From Brevibacterium sp. CBA3109 (GTDB taxonomy: Bacteria > Actinomycetota > Actinomycetes > Actinomycetales > Brevibacteriaceae), in the NCBI RefSeq assembly GCF_040256645.1, contig NZ_CP158281.1, forward strand, positions 1,922,001 through 1,986,000: DNA of 64,000 nt. The letters are read 5' to 3'. This document shows positions 31,264 through 38,945 of the stretch, one piece after another. Numbering within the stretch: the first letter of the stretch is position 1; every line of letters starts with the position of its first letter. The notes beneath the pieces are model-generated. The model was not told the DNA's origin. It ran no database searches and saw nothing but the letters and a program-made list of their open reading frames with translations. A program made the translations under genes and the position numbers.

Positions 31264-32598
31264 TCAGTCCCGATACACCCGTGGCAGGCGATCGGCCTCG
31301 ACAGGCACCCAGGTCGCAGGGTCCGCCGAGGTCTGCTCGCCGGAGCGGATGTCCTTGATTTCGTGACCACTCTCACCATCGGTGAACCACACGAAGGGAA
31401 TCTCGCGGCGCTCGGCGTAGCGGATCTGCTTGCCGAACTTCGCAGCGCTCGGTGAGACCTCGCAGGCGATGTCGCGGGCACGCAGAGCGGTGGCAACCTC
31501 ATCGGCTTCGCTGCGCTTGTCCTCATCGGTCACGGCAACGACGACGACCGAAGGTGTTCCGCGCGTGGCCTTGATGCCGCTGTCAGCATCGAGGATGAAG
31601 GCCATGAGCCGCGAGACGCCGATCGACATCCCGACACCCGGATAGCTCTTCTTCCCCACAGTCACGAGCGAGTCGTAGCGACCGCCCGAGGCGACCGATC
31701 CGAGTTCTTCATGCCCGATCAGCTGCGTCTCGTAGACGGCTCCCGTGTAGTAGTCGAGTCCACGCGCGATCTTCAGCTGTGCCACAACGACGCCAGGTGC
31801 CCTGCCATGGGCTGCGCGAAGCATCGTGGTCAGGGATTGAAGGCCTTCGTCGAGCAATGGGTGCTCGACTCCGAGCGCCCGCACGTCGTCTGCGAAGTCC
31901 GGCGAATCCGACTCGATCGCAGCCAGTTCGAGGCACAGTCGCTGCTGTTCCTCGTCGGCGTCGGCTTCGGCGGCCAACAGCTTGCCCACCTCGGCGGGAC
32001 CGATCTTGTCGTATTTGTCCAGGCAGCGCAGGACGGCCTGGATGTTCGTCAGTCCGATGCCACGAGCGAACCCCTCGAGGAGCCTGCGATCATTGACCAC
32101 GATCTTGACCCCGGGCACGCCCAGCGGTGCCAGCCGGCTGAAGGCATCGGCCACAGCAAGCGGAATCTCAACTTCGAAGTGTCCGGGCAGCTCCGCCTCG
32201 GCGATGACGTCGATATCGGCCTGGATGAACTCGCGGTACCGGCCCTGCTGGGGGCGTTCACCGCGCCACACCGGCTGGACCCGGGCAGCCTTGAACGGGA
32301 AGGACAGTTCGTTGGCGTTGTCGGCGATGAACCGCGCCAGCGGCACAGTGAGGTCGAAGTGCAGACCCAGTGGATTGCGCTCGGTGCCCTCAGAGTGCAG
32401 TCGGCTCACGGCGAAGATCTCTTTGTCGATCTCTCCGTCCTTCGCGAGCTGGCTGATCGGCTCGACTGCACGGTGGTTGAGTGCCGAGTATCCATGCAGC
32501 GCGAAGGTGTGTTCGAGGACGTCGATGATCGACTTCTCAATCACGCGTTCTGCTGGAAGTCGTTCCGGGAATCCGGACAGTCGGGCTGACTTCGCCAT
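31264..32598 (-). CDS. hisS: Histidyl-tRNA synthetase
   Basis: 444 aa from ATG 32598, with AAGGAG 4 bases upstream; a long open frame extends upstream into the hydrolase gene but is a shadow. Class II motifs: FDLTVPLARFIADN (motif 1 region), RVQPVWRGERPQQGRYREFI (motif 2), and the histidine-A motif RGLDYYTGAVYE. The C-terminal anticodon-binding domain follows. It lies 85 bp downstream of the hydrolase gene. Confidence 0.96.
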   Translation of the reverse strand: MAKSARLSGFPERLPAERVIEKSIIDVLEHTFALHGYSALNHRAVEPISQLAKDGEIDKEIFAVSRLHSEGTERNPLGLHFDLTVPLARFIADNANELSFPFKAARVQPVWRGERPQQGRYREFIQADIDVIAEAELPGHFEVEIPLAVADAFSRLAPLGVPGVKIVVNDRRLLEGFARGIGLTNIQAVLRCLDKYDKIGPAEVGKLLAAEADADEEQQRLCLELAAIESDSPDFADDVRALGVEHPLLDEGLQSLTTMLRAAHGRAPGVVVAQLKIARGLDYYTGAVYETQLIGHEELGSVASGGRYDSLVTVGKKSYPGVGMSIGVSRLMAFILDADSGIKATRGTPSVVVVAVTDEDKRSEADEVATALRARDIACEVSPSAAKFGKQIRYAERREIPFVWFTDGESGHEIKDIRSGEQTSADPATWVPVEADRLPRVYRD

Positions 32599-32683
32599 TG
32601 TTCTCCTTGGTGCTCTTCGTCTCTGATGGGGTTCGGGTGCTGTCTGTGGTCGGTTGGTCTCAATGAAAGGAACGGGCTCGTCT

Positions 32684-33328
32684 CTAGAAGAACGGGTTCG
32701 TCGCCAGTTCGTGGCCGACACGGGAGCCTGGACCGTGTCCAGGATAGATGGGAACGTCGGGCAACGTCGCGAACGCCTGCAGCGATTCTGCCATCGCCGA
32801 GGCATCTCCCCCCGGGAGGTCGACCCGGCCGATCGCTCCGGCGAAGACCACATCGCCGGTGAAGATGATCTCCTCACCGTCGGCTTGCACTCGCAGGAGA
32901 GTCGAACCTTCCGTGTGCCCGGGTGCGGCCACAGCGGTGACGGTGAGCCCTGCGACCTCCACGGTCTGTGCGTCGATGAGAGCCTTGACCTCGGGTGCCG
33001 ACCAGTCCTTGACGAGCGGTTGAAGCATCTGGGCGAACTGCGGGCTGAGAGTTTCGGCGGGCTTGTCGAGGCGGTAGCGGTCGGTGTCTCCCAGGTAGAC
33101 GGGCACATTCCAGCGGGCCAGAACGTTGGTCAGTCCGAGGATGTGGTCGGGGTGACCATGGGTGAGGAAGATCGCGCGAGGCACCAGATTCTCCTCGTCT
33201 ACGATTTCGGCAAGGCCAGGTGCACAGTCGAATCCTGAGTCGACGAAAATGCAGTCGTCATGGCCTTCGGCACGCACGGCGTAGCAGTTGACTTCGAGAA
33301 ATTCGGCACGGGTCACAAATACATCCAT
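32684..33328 (-). CDS. MBL-fold metallo-hydrolase (glyoxalase II-like)
   Basis: 214 aa. The metal-binding motif THGHPDH near residue 58 fits HxHxDH, and AAPGHTEGS, FTGDVVF and a C-terminal PGHGPGS supply the remaining ligands. The family includes hydroxyacylglutathione hydrolases and many enzymes of unknown substrate; actinobacteria lack glutathione, so a mycothiol-linked or other thioester is more likely (inference). ATG 33328 is chosen over the TTG six bases earlier. A TAGACT box lies 6 bp before the ATG. Confidence 0.85.
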   Translation of the reverse strand: MDVFVTRAEFLEVNCYAVRAEGHDDCIFVDSGFDCAPGLAEIVDEENLVPRAIFLTHGHPDHILGLTNVLARWNVPVYLGDTDRYRLDKPAETLSPQFAQMLQPLVKDWSAPEVKALIDAQTVEVAGLTVTAVAAPGHTEGSTLLRVQADGEEIIFTGDVVFAGAIGRVDLPGGDASAMAESLQAFATLPDVPIYPGHGPGSRVGHELATNPFF

Positions 33329-33334
33329 GATCAA

Positions 33335-33340
33335 AGTCTA
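33335..33340 (-). promoter_or_regulatory. Candidate -10 box of the MBL-hydrolase gene
   Basis: TAGACT 6 bp before the ATG would start transcription at or next to the start codon, giving a leaderless mRNA. No convincing -35 is seen. Confidence 0.3.
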
Positions 33341-33448
33341 TCCAGAGCCTGGGGCTTGGTTATGCTGGGATAACGTCAATCAGGAAATCGAGTGATCTGC
33401 AGGCACAGACTACTGCAGGTTCGACCGATGGAAACAAGGTGAGTAATC

Positions 33449-34801
33449 ATGTCGACCCCGACCCCGAAGCCGGTCCCGCGCCCGTCCTCTCTGCCCCGTC
33501 CCCAGGCGGCCCGGACAGTGACCGGGACAACCGTTGATCATGATGCGGAAGTCCGACGCGCAATCGAGCATGGCCGCGCTGACCAAGAGGGCAATGTCTT
33601 CGTCGTCACCGCCGATGGCGAACGTGCGGTCGGGCAGTATCCCGATGCCAGTCCTGACGAAGCCTTGGAGTACTTCGCGAAGAAGTACGTCGAACTCGTG
33701 GAGAACGCGGCTCTTCTCCGCAATCGTCTGTCCGCTGGTGCACCAGGTCGCGAGGTGGTCTCGGCTGCGACGACTCTGCAGGAGACTCTGCCCGAGGCCA
33801 ACGTCGTCGGTGATCTCAAGGGCCTGTCGGCCACCTTGGACACCCTGATCTCGGATGCACAGGCCACCGAGTCGAAGCAGGCTGCCCGTGCAGAGGCGGC
33901 CAAGCTCGAGGCCGCGCAGGAACGCGAAGAGATCGTCGCGGAGGCTGAGTCACTGGCCAAACGCGATCCCGCAAAGATCCAGTGGAAGCAGTCCGGGGCA
34001 CGTCTGCGTGAGCTCTTCGGCCAGTGGAAGGACATGCAACGCAGCGGTCCCAGGTTGCCGCGTGCCGTGGACCAGGAGCTGTGGGGCCGTTTCTCGCAGG
34101 CTCGGAACACGTTCGAGCACAAGCGCAAGGAATTCTTCGCAGAGCTCGACAAGCAGAACTCCGAGGGCAAGCGAATCAAGGAGAAACTCGTTGTCGAGGC
34201 GGAGTCGCTGTCAGATTCGACCGACTTCCGCAATGTGTCTCAGAAGTACAAGGACCTCATGAGCCAGTGGAAGAAGGCTCCACGTGCCTCGCGCAAGGAC
34301 GATGACGCTCTGTGGGCCCGCTTCCGTGCCGCTCAGGACGTCTTCTTCGCCGCTCGCGATGCAGAGAATGCTGCCGTCGACGAAGAGTACAAGGGCAACC
34401 TGGAGGCCAAGGAGGAAATCCTGGCCAGAGCGCAGGGTCTGCTGCCGATCGGCGATATCGGCGTGGCGAAGAGGGAACTGCGCGTCATTCAGGACGAATG
34501 GGAAGCCGCCGGCAAGGTACCTCGTGCGGATGTGTCTCGCATGGAGAGCGGACTGCGTGACGTCGAACGCGCACTCTCCGATGCAGAAGATGCCGAATGG
34601 AAGCGCAGCAACCCGGAGACCAAGGCCCGTACGTCCGGTGCGCTGAGCCAGCTCGACGATTCGATCGCCGAGTTGGAGCAGAAGTACGAGAAGGCGAAGT
34701 CCGGCGGCGACGAGAAGACCGTCGCCGACGCGCAGTCGGCACTAGACGCACGTCGGGCATGGCGCGATCAGTTGGCTCAGACAGCTGCCGAACTGGGCTG
34801 A
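33449..34801 (+). CDS. DUF349-repeat protein
   Basis: 450 aa, highly charged and almost certainly a long helical or coiled-coil protein. At least three DUF349-type repeats are visible, with tryptophans at regular spacing: KRDPAKIQWKQSGARLRELF, GQWKDMQRSGP and RVIQDEWEAAGKVP, each followed by a W-x-R-F-like segment (ELWGRFSQARNTF, ALWARFRAAQDVF). The N-terminal 30 residues are proline-rich (TPTPKPVPRPSS). It is common in actinobacteria next to rel and hisS; the function is not established. CAAGGTGAG precedes the ATG. Confidence 0.85.
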   Translation: MSTPTPKPVPRPSSLPRPQAARTVTGTTVDHDAEVRRAIEHGRADQEGNVFVVTADGERAVGQYPDASPDEALEYFAKKYVELVENAALLRNRLSAGAPGREVVSAATTLQETLPEANVVGDLKGLSATLDTLISDAQATESKQAARAEAAKLEAAQEREEIVAEAESLAKRDPAKIQWKQSGARLRELFGQWKDMQRSGPRLPRAVDQELWGRFSQARNTFEHKRKEFFAELDKQNSEGKRIKEKLVVEAESLSDSTDFRNVSQKYKDLMSQWKKAPRASRKDDDALWARFRAAQDVFFAARDAENAAVDEEYKGNLEAKEEILARAQGLLPIGDIGVAKRELRVIQDEWEAAGKVPRADVSRMESGLRDVERALSDAEDAEWKRSNPETKARTSGALSQLDDSIAELEQKYEKAKSGGDEKTVADAQSALDARRAWRDQLAQTAAELG

Positions 34802-34862
34802 CTCAGCTTCCACAGCCTGGCGACCATGAGTCGCGGTTTATCCACAGATCGAGTTCCCGGTC

Positions 34863-34906
34863 TTGAACACGCCTCCATACAGCGAGATAGTGGCTGTATG
34901 GAGGCG
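34863..34906 (+). promoter_or_regulatory. Promoter with perfect 13-bp inverted repeat flanking the -10 box
   Basis: -35 TTGAAC (34863-34868), 17-bp spacer, -10 GATAGT (34886-34891). A perfect inverted repeat has arms CGCCTCCATACAG (34870-34882) and CTGTATGGAGGCG (34894-34906) around an 11-bp centre that contains the -10 box. The ATG at 34898 follows the -10 by 6 bp, so the transcript would be leaderless. The repeat is placed as a repressor operator. The other reading is a terminator hairpin for the DUF349 gene, but the tail is only weakly T-rich. Confidence 0.55.
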
Positions 34907-35458
34907 ATGTTTCATCTGCGCGACTACAGCTATGAGCACCTCACCGAGCTGACACTCGATGGTCTGCTGACTCGACTGACCGAGTCCACTTGGATCCGCA
35001 GGGGTGCAGTGCTCAGCTCAGAGGATCGCATGGCGGCGTTGCAGGCCCAGATCCCACCGCGCCTTGTGCTCTCCCATGACATCGCCTGGTGGGTTCACAG
35101 CGGCCTGGGCCGGGCTCCGAGTCCGCTGACGTTCATCACCTATCCGAGGCGGCGCTATGTCGACGGCTGCGACGTCGTCGTTCATGAGCTCACGATCACG
35201 GCAGACGAGTGGGAACTGATCAACGATCTGCCCATCACCACGCAGGACAGAACGCTCTACGATCTGTTGCTCCCGCATATCCGCAGCCCCGACGAACGGT
35301 CGGCCCGGTCCGTGAAGAATCTCATCGACGAACTTCCCACAAGAGTCCGACAACGTTTCCGACTGTATCTGGCCGATATGTCTCGCAGGCCCTATATTGC
35401 TCACATGCGAACCGTCTTCGAGCGGACCTGCGCCGCATCAGATCGCGACAGACGATGA
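34898..35458 (+). CDS. AbiEi-antitoxin-like protein, orphan
   Basis: 186 aa from ATG 34898; an in-frame ATG at 34826 would add 24 residues without a ribosome-binding site. The layout resembles AbiEi-type antitoxin/regulator proteins: a charged N-terminal helical part (LTRLTESTWIRRGAVLSSED), LVLSHDIAWWVHSGLG, FITYPRRRYVDGCDVVVHEL, and the typical LPITTQDRTLYDLLLP. No nucleotidyltransferase toxin (AbiEii) lies beside it: rel follows on the opposite strand. Proteins of this kind are frequent in actinobacteria as solitary genes. The operator-like repeat at its start suggests autoregulation. Assignment is by motif only. Confidence 0.6.
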   Translation: MEAMFHLRDYSYEHLTELTLDGLLTRLTESTWIRRGAVLSSEDRMAALQAQIPPRLVLSHDIAWWVHSGLGRAPSPLTFITYPRRRYVDGCDVVVHELTITADEWELINDLPITTQDRTLYDLLLPHIRSPDERSARSVKNLIDELPTRVRQRFRLYLADMSRRPYIAHMRTVFERTCAASDRDRR

Positions 35459-35538
35459 TCCTGGGTCGTTCTGGGCCCAGACGCCGTGCTCGCGCGCTGT
35501 ATCCGGGCGCGTCGTCACATTGGCGTCGACACACGGAA

Positions 35539-35585
35539 CTGCGCACAGTTCCTGCGCACGGGTCCTGTTGACGGGCGCTGCGCAC
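35539..35585. repeat. Three copies of CTGCGCAC
   Basis: The octamer occurs at 35539, 35552 and 35578, spaced 13 and 26 bp apart, in the 159-bp gap between the convergent AbiEi-like gene and rel. Nothing else is recognisable in this gap. Confidence 0.35.
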
Positions 35586-35617
35586 GGAATCGTTGGCAGA
35601 ATCGCGTGCGGACGCTG

Positions 35618-37912
35618 TCAGCCCCCGGCGATACGGTAGATGTCGAAGACGCCTTCAACCTTGCGAACGGCCGAGAGCACCGTGTCGAGATGGCTGGCGT
35701 CGCTCATCTCGAAGACGAACTTAGACTGAGCCACCCGGGCCCGGGAAGTGGCGACCGTGGCAGACAGGATATTGACGTGGGTCTCGGTGAGAACCTTCGT
35801 GATATCTGAGAGCAGACCCGAGCGGTCCAGGGCCTCCACCTGGATCTGAACCAGGTAGATCCCGCTGGTCTTCTCTCCCCAGGAGACATCGACCATTCGC
35901 TCAGGCTCCCGCTCAAGGGACGAGATGTTGGGACAGTCCACACGGTGCACAGACACGCCCGAACCGCGGGTGACGAACCCGAGGATATCGTCACCAGGCA
36001 CCGGTGTGCAGCAGCGGGCGAGTTTGACCAGGACATCGTCGACGCCTCGGACTGTCACTCCCCCGGACGAGGAATGGTGTCCCGAGGATTGACCAGTGCG
36101 ATTTCGCGGCGGCGGCAGAACCGGTTCATCGTCGTCGTCTCGGACCTCTTTAGCCAGCAGATCAACGACGTGGGCGGCCGAGCTCACTCCATTGCCGATC
36201 GCGGCGTAGAGCGCAGTGACATCGGGAAGGCGCAACTCTGTGGCGACAACCTGCAGTGCTTCCTGGCTCATCAGCGCCGAGGCCGAGAGCGTGTGGCGAC
36301 GCATTGCCCGCGCCAGCTGTTCGCGACCGTTCTCGATCGCCTCTTCGCGGCGTTCCTTGGAGAACCACTGGCGGATCTTACTGCGTGCGCGTGGGCTCTT
36401 GACGAAGCCCAACCAGTCACGGCTGGGTCCCGCGTTCTCGTCTTTCGAGGTGAAGACTTCGACTGAGTCGCCGTTCTTCAGCTCGGTGTCGAGCGCGACC
36501 AGTCGACCGTTGACCCTGGCGCCCATGGTCTTGTGCCCGACCTCGGTGTGAACCGCATATGAGAAGTCGACGGGTGTGGCCCCTGCCGGCAGACTCATCA
36601 CGTCCCCCTTGGGGGTGAAGACGTAGACCTCTCTCGAATTCACCTCATAACGGAGGTTGTCGAGGAACTCATCGGGGTCGCTGACCTCGCGCTGCCATTC
36701 CAGCAGCTGCCGCAGCCAGGCGGCGTCATCAACTTCGCCGTCATCTGAGACCTTGACCGAACGTGCGGTATTCGACGTCACGGCTTTCGAGGCTTTGTGG
36801 CGGTCCTTGTACTTCCAGTGGGCTGCGACACCGAATTCCGCACGCCGATCCATTTCATGGGTTCGGATCTGGATCTCCACGGGCTTCCCGTTCGGTCCGA
36901 TCACCGTCGTGTGCAGGCTCTGGTACATGTTGTACTTCGGCATCGCAATGTAGTCTTTGAACCGTCCTGGCACGGGACTCCAACGGGCATGAACTATGCC
37001 CAGCGTGGCGTAGCATTCGCGAACGGTTTCGACGAGGACTCGAACGCCCACGAGGTCGTAGATGTCGGCGAATTCGTGACCGCGGACAACCATCTTCTGA
37101 TAGATCGAGTAGTAGTGCTTCGGTCGCCCGGTGATCTCGGCTTCGATACTGGATTGCACGAGCTCCGATTGGAGCTCATCGGAGACCGTGGCCAGGTACT
37201 TCTCGCGCTCGGGTGCCCTGTCGGCGACGAGGCGCACTACTTCGTCGTAGACCTTGGGATGGAGGACCTGGAAGGACAGGTCTTCAAGTTCCCACTTGAT
37301 CGTGTTCATGCCCAGACGGTGAGCCAAGGGGGCATAGATCTCGAGGGTCTCCCGAGCCTTCTTCGTACTTGATGAAGCGGGTACGAAACGCCAGGTGCGG
37401 GCGTTGTGGAGACGATCGGCGAGCTTGATGACGAGAACACGGATGTCCTTGGCCATCGCCACGATCATCTTCCGCACGGTCTCCGACTGTGCAGCCTGGC
37501 CATAGGTGAGTTTGTCGAGCTTGGTCACCCCGTCGACCATCGCGGCGACCTCGGGGCCGAACTCCTCAGTGAGTTCGGTCAACGAGTAGGACGTGTCTTC
37601 GACCGTGTCATGGAGCAGCGCGGCGGCGAGAGTGACCGGCAGCATGCCGATCTCAGCCAAGATCGTAGCCACGGCCACGGGGTGCGTGATGTAGTCATCA
37701 CCGGATTTGCGGGTCTGCCCGCGGTGAGCCTGTTCTGCGATCTGATAGGCCCGAACCACCAGGTCGATGTCGGCCTTCGGATGGTTGGACTGCAGCGCCC
37801 TGATCATCGGACCCAGGACACGTGGGTAGCCAGGGTTGCTCTGCGCCCTGGCCGCCCACCACGCTAAGCGGGAGATGCCTCGCGGACGGCGCGAATCGGC
37901 GGAAGAAGCCAT
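35618..37912 (-). CDS. rel: Bifunctional (p)ppGpp synthetase/hydrolase Rel
   Basis: 764 aa, long RSH protein. Hydrolase HD domain with LLHDTVEDTSYS near residue 100, synthetase domain with GRPKHYYSIYQKMVVRG near 265 and YNMYQSLHTTVIGP, TGS domain (VYVFTPKGDVMSLPAGATPV), a zinc-finger-like segment (LARCCTPVPGDDILGFV) and a C-terminal ACT domain. Both active sites look intact, so it should make and degrade (p)ppGpp. It follows secF by 16 bp; the apt gene that sits between them in many actinobacteria is absent. Confidence 0.96.
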   Translation of the reverse strand: MASSADSRRPRGISRLAWWAARAQSNPGYPRVLGPMIRALQSNHPKADIDLVVRAYQIAEQAHRGQTRKSGDDYITHPVAVATILAEIGMLPVTLAAALLHDTVEDTSYSLTELTEEFGPEVAAMVDGVTKLDKLTYGQAAQSETVRKMIVAMAKDIRVLVIKLADRLHNARTWRFVPASSSTKKARETLEIYAPLAHRLGMNTIKWELEDLSFQVLHPKVYDEVVRLVADRAPEREKYLATVSDELQSELVQSSIEAEITGRPKHYYSIYQKMVVRGHEFADIYDLVGVRVLVETVRECYATLGIVHARWSPVPGRFKDYIAMPKYNMYQSLHTTVIGPNGKPVEIQIRTHEMDRRAEFGVAAHWKYKDRHKASKAVTSNTARSVKVSDDGEVDDAAWLRQLLEWQREVSDPDEFLDNLRYEVNSREVYVFTPKGDVMSLPAGATPVDFSYAVHTEVGHKTMGARVNGRLVALDTELKNGDSVEVFTSKDENAGPSRDWLGFVKSPRARSKIRQWFSKERREEAIENGREQLARAMRRHTLSASALMSQEALQVVATELRLPDVTALYAAIGNGVSSAAHVVDLLAKEVRDDDDEPVLPPPRNRTGQSSGHHSSSGGVTVRGVDDVLVKLARCCTPVPGDDILGFVTRGSGVSVHRVDCPNISSLEREPERMVDVSWGEKTSGIYLVQIQVEALDRSGLLSDITKVLTETHVNILSATVATSRARVAQSKFVFEMSDASHLDTVLSAVRKVEGVFDIYRIAGG

Positions 37913-37928
37913 GACATCCCCTTTCTGC

Positions 37929-38945
37929 TCAGACCTCGGAGTGAATCACCGGTGGAACATCCTCTGCTCCATTCTTCAAGCGTAATTCACGCACGGCCTC
38001 TTCTTGCGCCTTGACCGCGGGTTCATTCGACCGTAGAAGGGCGTAAAGAGGGCTAGCGACGAACAACGTCGAAACCGCTGCCACAATCGTACCGATGAAC
38101 AGCGACAGAGAGATGTCGACCAAGGTTCCGGCGCCGAGAAGGAACACGCCGATGAACAGAATCGATGCGATCGGGAGCACGGAGACGACCGAGGTGTTGA
38201 TCGAGCGAACTGTCGTCTGATTGACCCCGAGGTTGACCAATTCGGAGAACTTCAGGTTGCGTTTGTCCTTGAACCGAGTTGTGTTCTCTCTGATCTTGTC
38301 AAAGACCACCACTGTGTCGTAGAGCGAGAAGCTCAAGACTGTGAGGAAGCCGATCACCGCCTCAGGTGTGATCTCGAATCCTGTCGCGGAATAGATGCCC
38401 GTCGTCACGATCATGACGACGAACAGTCCGACGATCGCCGCCAGAGACATCTTCCAGGTCCGGAAGTACAACGCCATCACGATCATTGCGATGCCGACGA
38501 AGATGACCAGAGCTCGAATCATCTTCTCGGTCACGTCCTGGCCCCACTCGGGGCCGACGAACGTGGATGTGACGTCTTCTGCTTTGACGTCGTATCCGCT
38601 CACGAGAGCGTCACGGACTTCCTGCATCTGATCATCACTGAGCTGGTTCGTCTCAATCCGCACCGCGGTGTCGCTCGTCGGAGTCAGACGTGGTTCGGAA
38701 CCATCGACGACCCCAGCGACGATGTCTTCGCCCTTAGCTGTTGCGGTGTCGGATACGTGGTCGATCTGGAACTGTGATCCACCCTTGAAGGCAATGCCGA
38801 AGTTGAATCCTGCGATCAACGGCACGAGCAGTGACAGAAGGACCAGGGCGCCGGTGATCAGCAGCCAGAGTTTGGCCTTCCCGACGAAGGGGATCGATGA
38901 CTCACCGTTGTGGAGCCGGTTGCCCCAGGCAAAGAACCGTTTCAC
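37929..38945 (-). CDS. secF: Protein translocase subunit SecF
   Basis: 338 aa, six transmembrane helices, RND-like. Conserved FNFGIAFKGGSQFQ in the first periplasmic stretch and the membrane motif GFLTVLSFSLYDTVVVFDKI with VRENT-like RENTTRFK. With SecD it uses the proton gradient to complete protein export. GTG start in a GTGA overlap with secD. Confidence 0.95.
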   Translation of the reverse strand: MKRFFAWGNRLHNGESSIPFVGKAKLWLLITGALVLLSLLVPLIAGFNFGIAFKGGSQFQIDHVSDTATAKGEDIVAGVVDGSEPRLTPTSDTAVRIETNQLSDDQMQEVRDALVSGYDVKAEDVTSTFVGPEWGQDVTEKMIRALVIFVGIAMIVMALYFRTWKMSLAAIVGLFVVMIVTTGIYSATGFEITPEAVIGFLTVLSFSLYDTVVVFDKIRENTTRFKDKRNLKFSELVNLGVNQTTVRSINTSVVSVLPIASILFIGVFLLGAGTLVDISLSLFIGTIVAAVSTLFVASPLYALLRSNEPAVKAQEEAVRELRLKNGAEDVPPVIHSEV

